Shown: positions 11,663 through 23,401 of the stretch, in pieces
Layout: every line of letters begins with the position of its first letter
Position numbering within the stretch: position 1 is the stretch's first letter
The notes under the pieces: generated by a model
Told to the model about the DNA's origin: nothing
The model's database searches: none
The model's input: the letters and a program-made list of their open reading frames with translations, nothing else
DNA from: Excoecaria cochinchinensis
Taxonomy: Eukaryota; Streptophyta; Magnoliopsida; Malpighiales; Euphorbiaceae
Reading direction: 5' to 3'
Assembly (NCBI GenBank): GCA_947683425.1
Contig: CANTUQ010000078.1
Location: forward strand, 4,247,001 to 4,311,000
DNA: 64,000 nucleotides
Made by a program: the position numbers and the translations under genes

Positions 11663-12371
11663 TGTAACACCCGATACCCGACCTATTGGAAGTCGGATAC
11701 CAAGTATTACCCATCTTGATATACTAATCAATTTTCTAGATATTCAAATCTATTATTTAATATTAAACTCATATAAATCCGAATCACTTTAAATTTATAG
11801 AAAATCGGACAGAGTTTCTCCTATACGGGTCTCTATCCCCCTATTAGACAGTCAAAAATTCACTTCTATAACATCATTTACAAATTCACAACTCCAACCA
11901 AAACCAAATCATCCATCAAAAATATCCCAACCTCCTCAAATACAACACTACACAAGAATAATTACATAACTTAGTTTCTACACAAACCATAATTAAGAAC
12001 CAAGGCATCCATTATCTTCTACATGCATATAATTAGAACATCCTTCAAATTTTAATAACCATCAACAAAATAAATTACATTTCATAATTCTAATCCAGCA
12101 CTTTCTATAAAGCCATTCCAAATTCCAACTTCGATGCTTCAAAATAACAAAATAAATAATAATAAGCCTAAGTATCTATCCTAAAGTAAAGAACTCCTTT
12201 ATACTTCCAGATAAATCCCTGGCTTGCCTTCAATCCAAAACCTGTATACCAGCGCGCAGAAATAAAATTCCACGTGCTAAGCAAATCACTTAGTGGCAAC
12301 CACTAAAATTACTTTTCCAAAAATTTCATATCACAAACTTAATCAAAATTTATAAACAAAGTATGTATGTA

Positions 12372-12448
<77 letters not shown>

Positions 12449-15416
12449 CAAATACGCAATTGATAAAATACAATGCACCATCATAAATAATTAAACATAC
12501 TAGAATATCTCTCTCTCTATATATATGTATATACATAAATATTACCTTTATTTCCATTACTAAAATCCATAAGTCATATTAAGGTAGTCACTTTTCATTA
12601 TTTTACCCATCATAACTAATTAAATTAAAAAAAAAAAAAAGATGCCCATAATAACTCGATGGAACACATCGAGGGGATATATGGGATTATGGATTGAAGT
12701 GGCCAATACCGGGCACTACACTTCAATCCTAGCTTGTAGGTTCTCAATAACCTACAACAAATCGACAATATTCACATACTTCATCCAACATATCCATTAA
12801 AATTCAACGCTACACTCCAAGTAAAAGCATTTAAAAATCCATTCGACTTTCCCCATAAATACTCAATTTCCAACTGACACTCCACGTAAATATTCAATAT
12901 CCGACCTACACTCCAAAGAAAATACATCCCTACGGTCGGCCAATTGTATCCTACTCAAGTTTCCTATCATTTACTAAGGGCATAAGAATCATTCCTTTCT
13001 TTAATCTCGATTATAATATTCTATCCATTTATAATCACATTAAGAAGAAACATTCAAATTAAACAAATTGAATACATTTCATCTTCCTTCCAAGTCAATA
13101 TACCAATATCAACTTCATGATGTCTCTCTATCTTTTAACAGTCCGAAATAGTCCTTTTTAATAAATTACACAAATGACACATGTTCCATTTTTCATTCAC
13201 ATAATCTCATATCATATTCAAATTCACATAATTGTTATTAATTATGTATTAATTCATCAAAGCATAACAAGCCAAGTCACAAATTTAATGATTCATCTTT
13301 ATTTTCAAATAAAAACCTTCATAAGCTAACTCTCTTAATAATATTATTATTATTATCATTATTATCATTATTATTCTACTTAATTTCTATCACATTTACT
13401 CATTAGGCTAACTTACATATTAAATTTCATCATTTGCAAAATTATTTCTAACAAAATATTTTCAAGTCAACACTTATTTACTTAAAATATAATAAAAAAA
13501 CATACAAATCAAGTAAGGAAATGTGAATTTTAGTGGTCGCAAATCTTAATATTCGGCAAAACAACATCAATGGCTTCAATCAACTTCACAAAAAGGAACT
13601 TAGACCTCCACTTGTTTTCCTTTCCCTTTGTTCCTCACGTTTTCTTCTTCCTCTTCACATATGCAAACAACAAGTCAACCATAAACTCAATAAATCTTGA
13701 TAAAAATGTAAATTAACTTAATTATATCACTTAAAAATAAAAAATCTAACCTATTCTAAACATAAAACATCAAATTCCTAAAATTAGAATTTCAAATACC
13801 TAACTCTTAAAATTTGCCCCTAATTATTTTCCTCAAACTCCCAAATTACAAGCTAGAATTACTAACTTTAGAAGGGCTGGTGGTGTAATCGGTGGCCGGC
13901 AATGAGGAGGAGGAAGAGGAGGCATTGGGTTGGGATATATGCAAATAATATTATTTAAATTGATGTATTATTTATATAAATAATCAAATTTAAATAATAT
14001 TTTCGTTTTAATCCAATACATATAATTTTTTCAAAATAAAAGATAATACATTCATTATATAAATGATCAAATTTAAATAATATTTTTGTTTTAATTCAAT
14101 ATACGCATATTAATCTATAACTTTTTTTTATCATATTTATCAAATTGAGTAAAAGAAAATTAATTTTTTATATTAATAAAAAAAGGCAAAATTTATTTAT
14201 ATTTTTCAATTCATAAAAAAAAATTATTAAATTCAAGCCTAAACAATGAAAATAGGAAGATTGTTGTAACCACAAACCTTAAATCCTTACACTAAGCTCT
14301 TCAAGCTTCCTTTTCCTTACCTTTAACTTTAGAGCAACCTTCCTCACTTGGATTACCTGTGGTGGCCAAAAATACCCATCAAAATTCCAACAATTCCATG
14401 CTTTCTTTTTACAATAAAATGTCATAAACATACTCTAGATATCACAAAGTATCTATAAGAACCATTAAACTAAATTAAAAACACCTATTTCACTCACCTT
14501 GATTTTACCAGTAAACTTTAAAGTCTTTTTTTTTCTCACTTCTATTACTCCAAATGAACTCCAATCACCATCACCATGACATAGGGGAGCTGAATTTTAC
14601 TTATGAGGCTTAAATTTGAGGAAAGATTGGGAGAGAAATGAAGAAAAATGGAGGGAGAGAGTAATAAGGTGAATTCGGCCAAGAGGAGGGATGAGGGCTG
14701 CTGGATATTTTCTGGTTTTCCCCTCAAAATATTTGGTCTCTAAGGTATTTATAGGTGGCTTGATGGGTTGGGTTTGGTCCAATTAAAGTAGTCCAACTCA
14801 TTTAAGCCCATTTTTTAGCCCAAAAATGATTTTTTTTTATCACTTTCCAAGTTTACTTTCTCCCAAAACTAATTCCATCATTCTTAAAATATCTAAATTA
14901 GTCCCCACATAAAATTTTAGCTCAATCTCCATTTTCAGTCTGACTCACTTAAACCGGTCCGATTCGACAATTTCAATACTACCGTAAAATTTATTTTTCA
15001 CTGTCAAAAATTCATATATATTATTTAAAATCTATCTATGCCCTCAAAATAATTTTTAGAGGTCATTTGTTATTTTTAAAAATTCTGTCAAATTTCGATT
15101 AACTATATCCTATTTATAACGGGTCAGGACTTTTCTTATTTTTGATTTTTGAGGATTTATTTGATCTCATTTTTTACTCTAAATTATACAACTGGATTCC
15201 ATATCACTTATATTTTCCTATGATCAAATAAAATATTTTTTAATTCTGGACTTCTCGGGGGGTCACTCATCGTTGACTTCCCTGACCTAAGTACGATTAA
15301 CTTTTTTCACTCTATTGAATTTTAGGACACTATCACTGTTATTTTCACTTAAAACTCACACTGTAGACTCTATACATTTCATTTATCACTACTAACCCGG
15401 TACTTAGACCATTACA
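11663..15416 (-). mobile_element. Solo LTR, 3.75 kb (TGTAACACCC...CCATTACA)
   Basis: Read on the minus strand it starts TGTAATGG and ends GGGTGTTACA, like the LTR at 43169-47902 and, in opposite orientation, 51944-54176. All three share a promoter-like section (here CCTATAAATACC near 14750, minus strand) and conserved blocks near the 3' end such as TTGCTTAGCACGTGG. Long LTRs of this form are typical of Del/Tekay-type chromoviruses; that lineage is inferred. No gag or pol is attached and no target duplication is visible. Confidence 0.65.
12377..12447. repeat. (AT)n microsatellite
   Basis: About 70 bp of AT dinucleotides inside the solo LTR, preceded by GTATGTATGTATGT. Confidence 0.95.
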
Positions 15417-15715
15417 AAATTGCTATATGCTTTTTGCTTACCCTAATATTTAAACTTGACTTTGTGCTGTGATAACTTGTAATCTCCAAAACTTGACCCT
15501 TACAAATGCTTTTTTACAGTTCAAGATCTGTCGTGGAGACTTTTTACTTGCAAAACATTAGTGGTTTTAAAAATTGATGGGTCATTTGTCCTTAACTCGC
15601 CTATTTATGTTAGTCTTCTATGCCTTAAAGTTTTCTTTTTTTTTTTAACTTAATTATGATATCATATTAGCTTATGGTATAGAATATTTTATGATATTGT
15701 GAATTCATTGAACAG
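15417..15715 (+). other. Intron-like flank with one possible exon
   Basis: After the solo LTR, a CTTTTTTACAG acceptor-like site near 15519 is followed by a short segment reading (V)QDLSWRLFTCKTLVVLKIDG, then GT. LFTCKTLVVLKI is the style of F-box/LRR proteins, but about 20 codons is too little to call. The remainder is T-rich and intron-like up to the acceptor at 15714-15715. Confidence 0.25.
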
Positions 15716-16120
15716 GTTTTGACGCATGGATCAGGCTCAACTACTATGCTTTCACTGATATACTCTGAAATTCTGAAGGTGCTTCGAATGTGGAGAATTT
15801 TGGATTTGGATTTTGAGAAATTATTCCTTTGTGATTGTTGCAATCTTCCTAAAGGTTATCATAAGCAAAAAAGTATGGAATCTGATCAACCTCACATCAT
15901 CACTACACAAACACTTTTGGAGGAGGTAACTCCTTGTACTTAATTAATGTTTTGTTTCCTAAATTTTACCGAATATTACTAAATTTCCAATCTTTATGCA
16001 GATTTTAAGGAATTTGAAGGAGACATTCTGTCCATTTCAACATGACTACTCGAAGAGTTCATTCCTAAGAGCTACAGAGGCTGCCAATTTTGTCGATAGA
16101 TCAATCACTGCTGCAGCAAG
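15716..16120 (+). pseudogene. Two exons of an unidentified plant gene
   Basis: Exon 1 (15716-15925) follows an AACAG acceptor and ends GGAG|GTAACT. It reads VLTHGSGSTTML...LEE. Exon 2 (16002-16120) follows TTTATGCAG and ends CAAG|GTAAAG, continuing the frame as ILRNLKETFCPF...ITAAAR. Frame and splice sites agree across the 76-bp intron, so this was a real spliced gene or still is part of one. No further exon is visible: a CACTA relic starts about 130 bp downstream and a solo LTR lies upstream. I do not recognise the family. Confidence 0.5.
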
Positions 16121-16249
16121 GTAAAGCCTTGTGTCTTGCGTATGGCAAAACAACTTTGTAATTATATTTATTTACTTTGTTTTTTCTGTATAATTTTTAT
16201 ACTATTGATGATTCTATCATTTAAAAATTAAATAAAATAAATAAATTAA

Positions 16250-16588
16250 AATTAAAAAATTAAAAATTCCATAATTTTTTGCGATGGAAATGTTATTTCG
16301 GTTGGTAAATTTTGCAACGAAATATACGTTTCTATTGCTAAAAATTACGATGGAACAAGTATTTACGTCATAACATTTGCGATAGAATAGCAATTACTGT
16401 CGCTAAAGTTAACGACGGAAAAGCAAAATTTTGCAATGGAAATTACTTTTTCATCGCAAAATTTACCGTTTCATTTCCGTCAGTAAATATTGGCGAGGAA
16501 AAAATTCTGTCACAAAAATTAACAATGACCACGACACGGACGACATTTTCCATCGCTAAATTCCGTCACTAATCCGTGTTTTTGTTGT
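16250..16588. mobile_element. CACTA element end (relic)
   Basis: An array of degenerate inverted motifs (GCGATGGAAAT, AACGACGGAAAA, CATCGCTAAATTCCGTC) ends at TTTTTGTTGTTGTG (16588), a variant of the CACTA terminus TTCTTGTAGTG. No opposite terminus was found, so it is a truncated or very decayed copy. Confidence 0.5.
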
Positions 16589-17023
16589 TGTGAAAAAGAA
16601 TGAAATCTATGCAAATAGATTAAAAAAAATATCGAAAATAAATAGCAAATAAAAAAATAAAAATACAATACACATATAAATTAAGATTTGCAAGCTATAA
16701 TACAATTTGTTGTCAAATTAACCTCTGGGCCTTTTTTCTTTCTTGGATTAAGGTTATTTTTCAACACTAAATTTTTCAAATTGGTTAAAAAATACTAAGA
16801 AACTTCTCTTGGAATTATTTTTGCCATTAAAATTTCAAAAAAATTATCACTATACCTTTTAAAAAGATACTTTTTTGTAATTGAACTCATCGAAATAAAT
16901 ATATTTATCTCTAAAGTGTAAGATACGCGACATTATGTGATTAGTTTCAATAAAAGACGATGCCATTTTCTCTCTTGTTTAAAATTTTAATGGCAAAAAT
17001 AACACAAAAGAAAGTTCAATGGC

Positions 17024-17990
17024 TAGGGATGAGCAAAAAAATTAGTGGACTTGGTTAATTGAAAATCGATCCGAAATTGAGCCGATTTTTCGGTTAATCA
17101 AACCAATTACTTTCGTTTTATGGTTAATGAAATTTTGATATTTCGATTTTGGTTAACCGACTAAATCTGAACCGTTGCCACTCTTTTTCAACTTTAGATC
17201 TTAGAAATTTATAATAAAATATGATAAATGATGATCTCTATGCTTTGCGAGGGTTTGGGTGAGATTAGCAGTAGAAATAGAAGGAGGTGGATGATGATTA
17301 TCAGATGGTGCAACTGAATTAGGGGTAATGAGAAATACCCATTTGAGAAAAAAATAAAGAAACCCATTTGTATCTGTTTGTATCTCATGTCAATTTATTT
17401 ATTTAATTTTTTTTTGAAAAAGAACAGTAAAAATATTCTAAAAAAATAAAATAAAAAAAAAATTATGTATGCTTAGACTTTTTGCACATTAGTTTTGTGC
17501 TCTCTTTGAAGTGATATATATATATATTGGGCAACAGTATGTTACTGTTTGGCTGTGATATATATATATATTGGGCAACAGTATGTTACTGTTTGGCTTG
17601 AAAAGCATGAAATTTTTGTGCTACATTATTGTGGGATTAATGGAATTTTTTCTATTATATACAGGTGTCAACAGTAAATGACAAATTTATAGTTTTTATT
17701 TTTCAGATTTTTTCAAAATTATGTATTCAAAAAAATTTTAAAATATTAATTATATGAGATTTTTATTTTTAAGTATCTTAAACATTTTATTTTTTTTTTA
17801 TGAATGAATTTTATAATAGTAGTAGTTAACCGAAAAAATATTGATTAACTAGTTCGAAAAATACGAAACCGATGGATTTATTAACCGATTGTAACGGACC
17901 GGTTAATAGTTAATATTTTAAAAAAACAGATATTAATAGACTGATTTTTTTGGGCTCATGAACTGATTAACCAGTTCATTTTTATCCCTA
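17024..17990. mobile_element. hAT-like non-autonomous element, 967 bp
   Basis: Ends are TAGGGATGAGCAAAAA (left) and TTTTTATCCCTA (right, inverted). Flanking 8-bp sequences TCAATGGC (17016-17023) and TCAATGAC (17991-17998) differ at one base, as expected for a hAT target duplication. Subterminal sequence is rich in CGGTTAA/TTAACCG motifs. There is no transposase. It is related to the truncated copy at about 41975-43161. Confidence 0.7.
17511..17598. repeat. Perfect 44-bp tandem duplication
   Basis: Positions 17511-17554 and 17555-17598 are identical, each with an AT run followed by TTGGGCAACAGTATGTTACT. The lack of any difference suggests a recent event inside the hAT-like element. Confidence 0.9.
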
Positions 17991-18083
17991 TCAATGACAT
18001 TTATTAACCAGTTTAAAAAATTCAGTGGTAAAAAATAACTTTATTTTTTTTTAAACTCCAACACCTATATAAAATCCAATTTT

Positions 18084-18929
18084 TTTTTGAATGTAAATTA
18101 AACTTTCATTAATATAATAAAAAATACATCTGAAAAGTACAAATAAACTTATAAAAATTAAAAGTATATAAGATGTATAAAATAAAAGAAGTTGCTGGAT
18201 TATATCTCTGAACTTTTTCGACGAAAACAGTGGATAATGGTAACATGCGGTGCGCAATCTGGTTTTCAGCGGGAAACTCCATCCATCTGTTCAAAGGAAA
18301 ACTTTCATAAAAAAAGATAACCAAACTTCAATAACGAAAGATAACCAAACTTCCATAAAAGAAGACAACAATCTCGAAATTTGGAGAACAAACTTTCATT
18401 ATAAAAATTTAAAGTGCATTCAAATTTAATTAAAAAAAATAGATCTAAACAAAAATTTCAGATTTGATAAAAAAATCCAAACTCGAAAACAAAAATACAG
18501 AAAGTTTAAGATCTGAAGTTATAGAAACAAAAAATACAAAAAAATTCAAAAACAAATAAAAATTAACTCAAATCTATACAGATCTGTATTTATTGAAACC
18601 AAAAACACAAAAACAAAACACAAAAAGATTCAGATCTGACACAACAATCCAAAAACGAAAGAAAAACACAAAAAATTTCAAATCTGAGTTTATTGAGCCA
18701 AATAACACAACTAAAAACACAAAAAAATTCAAACATAGACAAAAAAGAAACGAATAAAATTAAAAATTCAGATCTGTATTGATCTGAAAATTATTGTAAA
18801 AAAAAGTAAAGCAAAAGAAGAGAGGTGAGGGGCTGCCGCCTGAAAATGAAGTGACGGCAGCCCCAAATTTAGGTTAAGAAATTGGTGGCTATGGAACTCA
18901 AAGAGAAAAAGAGAGAGAGAAAGAGGAGA
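18084..18929 (-). mobile_element. Retroposed insertion with poly(A) and 17-bp target duplications
   Basis: ATATAAAATCCAATTTT occurs at both sides (18067-18083 and 18930-18946). On the minus strand the insertion begins with a CT-rich leader (TCTCCTCTTTCTCTCTCTC) and ends in an A-run after ATTAATGAAAGTTTAATTTA. Long target duplications plus a 3' A-tail are the mark of LINE-machinery retroposition. It holds no recognisable protein, so it could be an internally deleted LINE or a retroposed non-coding transcript. Confidence 0.65.
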
Positions 18930-18949
18930 ATATAAAATCCAATTTTCAT

Positions 18950-19415
18950 TGTACACAAATTGCATATTTTCATCCTTAAAAATTATTGCTTATTGTCATC
19001 CTTATTTTTTCTGTTTTACTTTGATTCAATTGAGTGAATAATTTGCTAAAAAAAGATACATTACAAATTCATAAGAAGATGAATTAGTAGGCAAATTAAC
19101 ATATTTTCAATAGGTGACTTTCTTTATTTTGCTTTTTTTATTCAATATGTAATAAAATATTTTTTTTATTATTTAAATATGTTGATAATAATTTTTTAAG
19201 ACAAATTAAAAATTAAAAATATAAAATAAACTAATATCTTTAAAAGTACTAAATTTTTATTTTATACAAAATTTTTAGATACAATTAAATACTATTTTAT
19301 TTTTGAAATGCGAATGGCTGTAGGGTGACATGGGAAATGAGTCCATTTTAAAAAATATTTTCGTGGGAATAATGTAGAAGAAAAGTGAAATTAATGATTA
19401 TCAGGAGTGAGGGAG
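18950..19415. other. AT-rich intergenic stretch
   Basis: No gene, repeat boundary or conserved motif seen. Confidence 0.4.
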
Positions 19416-19419
19416 GGGA

Positions 19420-19884
19420 GGGTTAATTTTTTCGGTGGTCACTCAATTTTATGCCTTGTAACGATTTGATCACTAAACTTTAATTTGTAACAAAAAAATA
19501 ATTCATCTATTATTTTGTAACGAAAAAATCATAATAACCGAAAATTGCATTCGCCGGCAACTGACGCGTGATCGGTATGGCAAAACCCAATGATACATCA
19601 AAAATTTGGTCACGTCAGATTAGAGTTAATTTCTGTGGTGGTCACTAAACTTTGTGCCTTGTAACGATATAGTCACTAAACTTTGTGCCTTGTAACAATA
19701 TAGTTACTAAACTTCAACTTTGTACCGTGAAGATCATGCGCCGGTTACCGGTGAGCACAATTTCCGATCATTGTGATTTTTTCGTTACAAAATAATAGAT
19801 GAATTATTTTTTCGTTACAAATTGAAGTTTAGTGAGCAAATCGTTATAAGCGAAAAGTTGAGTGATCACCAAAGAAATTAACCC
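19420..19884. mobile_element. Fold-back element with GGGTTAATTT termini
   Basis: Ends are GGGTTAATTTTTTCGGTGGT (left) and CACCAAAGAAATTAACCC (right, inverted). The arms also share CACTCAA and TTTTTCGTTACAAA blocks. An internal second copy of the terminus (AGAGTTAATTTCTGTGGTGG, about 19622) suggests a rearranged or doubled element. The flanks are G-rich and a target duplication is not clean. It is a separate family from the fold-back at 1648-2156, though both carry a GGTCACTCAA-like block. Confidence 0.55.
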
Positions 19885-20531
19885 GGAGAGGGGGTGGTTT
19901 GAGTCTCAAACTTTGTAAAATTTCATATATAGTATACAAAATTTTATTTATAGTATAGATACCAAAAATTAAAACATATTTTTCTTTTAGCCCCTCAGAT
20001 ATAATCTTTAAAAAATTAACATTTAATCTTTAATTTTGATTGAAAAATTAAAATTTGGTTCTTTGTAAACTAACAAATATATAACTCAAAAGCTAAGTAA
20101 ATAATGCCTTTAACAAAATTTTAAAGATTTTGATAGACTTTCTAAAAGTACTTTTAAAGATTTTAACAAAAATTTTAAAAGTATTAATAACTTTGAACAG
20201 CTTGTATTAAAATGACTTTCATAAATTTTGAATGACTTTTATACTTAAATTTAAAAATATTTTATATATTTATTTTCAAACTTATTTTTGTGTAATTTAA
20301 TTAGAATTTCTATATACTACGACTATTAATATGTGAATCAAATATTAAATTGTACTCTAATGTCAACCAATAAGAGAGGGATTTTTTATGTATGTTATAG
20401 CTCCAAGTCCTGTTTTATTTGGTCAGGCATCACATATGTAGTGAATTTTACTCTTGATATCACACTCTAAGCATTATTGTCAGCTGAAATTGAGTGGTAT
20501 ATTTTATGATTTACTGCAAAGAGTATGTTTA
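19885..20531. other. AT-rich intergenic stretch
   Basis: Nothing supportable; repeated TTTTAAAG/ACTTTTA words only. Confidence 0.4.
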
Positions 20532-21273
20532 CACTATGAGAAAAGTAAAAATTTGCTGCAATAATTTAGTAACGGAAAAGAATTTCATCGTTAAATACCG
20601 ACGAAAGGAAATTTATCAATTTAGCGATGAAAAAAATTTCGTCGTTAAAATGTTCTCGCTAGTTTTGATCGATAGTATTTAGTGACAAAAAGTTATAACC
20701 GTTGTAAAATAAGTTGTCAATAATTTTCGGTAAGATCTTTTACAAAATTTATCGACGAAAATAGATTTTTCGGTACTAAATTTTAGCAATGGAAGTTGAA
20801 TTATATCGGTAAATATGGAAATTACCGATGAAAAATTTATTTCTATAAATAATTTGTAATTTTACCGACGGTTAAGTACTTTTGTCGGTAAATATATAAT
20901 TTAACGACAGTAAAAAATATTTTCGTCGCTAAATATTACTGACGGTAATTGAATTATCTTCTATAAATATTGCATTTGCTTACCGAATTGAATTATCAGT
21001 AAATAAACATAAAATTTACCGACTAATTGAATTACCGTCTGTAAATTTTATTTTTATCTGTAAAATAATTAAATTTGATCGTTAAAAATTTCATATATAT
21101 ATATATATATATAATCCCTCCCTGGATATCTGCTTCCCTCCTCCTCTTTTTCTCTCTTTCGGTCTCGGTCTGTAGATCTGCTTCGCCGCTGTCGATCTCC
21201 GCCATCTCCGCTCTCGGTGTCCGTGGACCCCTCCCTCCTTCCCGCGTCATTCGCCCAGTCCTCCGCGATCCAG

Positions 21274-22784
21274 TCCCTCGTGGCAAAGGAGCTGCTCAAC
21301 GGCCAGAAAGTGGTGGTGGTCCAGTGCGAGGAGATATGCATGTCAGGAGGCCTTGTGAGGCAGAAAATGAAGTACATGAGGTTTCTTCGTAAGCGCATGA
21401 ACACTGAACCCTCTTATGGTCCTATTCACTTTCGCGCTCCTGCTAAGATCTTTTGGCGCACTGTACGTGGTTGCGTTCTTCTTCATCTGTCATTTATTAA
21501 TTTTCTTAATTGCAATGTGTTTCTGTTTATTCTTGGTTTGAATTTTGATTGTCTGTTTGGTTTATCGGAAATTTTGGTTGAAACTTTATTAATGTATGAA
21601 CTGCCGTAGACTATTAAGTGCTAATTTTTTTTTGTTTGTCCTATGCAAAGTGAGGCTCTGAATTGAGAATCAGATTATGGTTACTTTATATATTTGTTGG
21701 ATTGGACAACTATAGCTTTTGTCATGCATTTGGGTTTCAAGCGTTGAAGAATTGTGGGCTCATTAGAGAATTGGGATTGGTTTACTTATTAAGTTCTGTT
21801 AACATTCAAGTTTTATTTGATCTTGATAATTTATTTGTATGGCTATGAATTAGGGTGTTGACACTCCAAAAGGGACACAAATACTGCCTATTAGGTAGAC
21901 TATCATCCGAGATTGGATGGAACTACTACGACACCATCAGGGTGAGTATTAATATGTGGAGTTGCTTATTATTTTCTTGTTATATGTGCTGCTGGCTCTT
22001 GTTTTTATCTTTGTGGTGGTCTATCAGTAATTAGCTATTGAATTAATCTCTTAGTTATTATTGTCTTTGTTCTTGTCAGTGTTGTAATGCTATTTCTGTT
22101 TTATACGATAGATTATACATAATGGCCTCATATTCAAGTCTAGCATAATTAGAATTGTATTTATTGTACATTTCAGAATAACCTCGAGCTAAACTAGTTC
22201 TGCTTTTCTTCAATGTTTGGTACCGAGTCATAGTTTTTGTAATCTGGACTGTTCATGTTGTTTTGATCTCTTAGGTTTGACTGATCTTTATATTTTGGTT
22301 TTTTTATTTTATTTTATTTCCTTTTTAAATTATTGATGCAGTTAGTCTTTGTTTCATTCATTATTACGACATTATTGAACTGCCAGCTAGTTTCCTTTAA
22401 CATGTATGTTCATATTATTGTTTTGGTGTATGGGATTACATGTTGCACATATAAAAATAATGTATGGTAGACTGTGGTTTATGTTGTTTCTTGATTTCAT
22501 TGGATCAATAACTGGGCTTTTGCCAGATTGACCTTGATATTAATTTAGGGAATTCTGTTTTGAAGAGTAAAGAGTTACATATCTGTTACAATATGGATAA
22601 ATGTAATGTTGATCCTTTTGAAGTTTTCCTTTATTGTTGTATTTCCCACAGGAGCTGGAGAAAGGAAAGGTCTCAGGTAGCATATGAGAGGAAGAAGCAA
22701 TTGAACAAACTCAAGGTGAATAAGAAGGCTGCAGAGGAGAAGCTTGGTTCCCAACTAGATATAGTAGCACCTGTTAAGTATTGA
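21274..22784 (+). pseudogene. RPL13A: 60S ribosomal protein L13a (uL13) gene fragment
   Basis: L13a/uL13 is a large-subunit ribosomal protein of about 206 residues in plants. Three captured exons are visible. The first (about 21274-21471) includes AKELLNGQKVVVV, CEEICMSGGLVRQKMKYMRF and WRTVRG. The second (21854-21941) includes LQKGHKYCLLGRLSSE and ends at GT. The third (22652-22784) includes ERSQVAYERKKQLNKL and ends LDIVAPVKY-stop. The N-terminal exon and the exon between WRTVRG and LQKGHKY are missing. The first exon lacks a good donor, and a small deletion shifts the frame after the ELEK codons of the last exon. It cannot encode L13a and is cargo of the surrounding CACTA element. Confidence 0.9.
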
Positions 22785-22914
22785 AATTCTAGTAACCGGT
22801 TAGCAGTTCATTACTTTTTTATATGTTAAATATTATAATTATATATCACAGTGTTTCTTGATGTCAAACTGTGTTTGACTTCTTGCTTGAATCCGACGTT
22901 ATGCCATTTGATTT

Positions 22915-22985
22915 ACGTGAAGACAAAGGAGGCACAGAGTTCTCCACTCTTTGAGAAGCAAGCCCTAGCTAAGCAACTTCAACAA
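22915..22985 (+). other. Possible second captured exon, unidentified
   Basis: Downstream of the L13a stop, inside the same CACTA element, a short frame reads KTKEAQSSPLFEKQALAKQL with normal coding character. Neither family nor clear splice sites could be assigned. It may be captured from another gene. Confidence 0.3.
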
Positions 22986-23401
22986 GTTAACCATTATTTG
23001 CATTATGTAATAATATTAATTGTAGTCTTTTGTTACTTAATATTTTTCATTTAATTAAGCTATTTTGATGTTTTATTTAATTTTTTTTATCAGATTTTTA
23101 CAATTACCGATGGAATACTGACGGAATTTTTCGTCGGTAAAAATAAAACTCAATATTACGGAGAGGACATACCCTTCCGTCACAAAAAGTTAAGACGGAA
23201 TAGCATGTTTACTGACGGAACCTATATTTCCGTTGTTATTTTTTTGCGATGGTTATATATTTCCGTTGATAAATTTTACTGACGACCATAACTACGACGA
23301 TAATATTTGTTGGTAATTTCTGTCGGTATTTTTATTTACTGATGGAATATTTGGCATTTTTATTGGAAATTTCAGTCAAAATCTCTCATCTTCTTGTAGT
23401 G

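Larger units (their letters stand above)
16750..18046. mobile_element. Fold-back MITE, split by a hAT-like element
   Basis: The left arm (about 16750-16850, GTTATTTTTCAACACTAAAT, later TTTTTGCCATTAAAATTT) is matched by an inverted right arm. That arm lies in two pieces, about 16978-17015 and 17999-18046, on either side of the 17024-17990 insertion. Removing the insertion restores one continuous hairpin arm. Confidence 0.65.
20532..23401 (+). mobile_element. CACTA element carrying RPL13A pieces (Pack-CACTA)
   Basis: The left terminus is CACTATGAGAAAAG (20532) and the right terminus TTCTTGTAGTG (23401). Flanking triplets are TTA and TTG, an imperfect 3-bp duplication. About 500 bp at the left and 300 bp at the right are subterminal repeats (TTACCGACGG, CGTCGGTAAA and relatives). 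No transposase is present. The interior holds a TATA-like AT run (about 21092-21112), a CT-rich leader, and captured exons of a ribosomal protein gene. The right subterminal region resembles that of the element at 60064-61999, so they are sister copies with different cargo. Confidence 0.75.

Noticed and set aside
21069..21404. Minus-strand open frames over the RPL13A leader
   Set aside because: Antisense of the captured L13a exon and CT-rich leader; composition is low complexity (Arg/Glu-rich).
21217..22784. Functional RPL13A gene
   Set aside because: Missing N-terminal and one internal exon, a frameshift in the last exon, and enclosed by CACTA termini.
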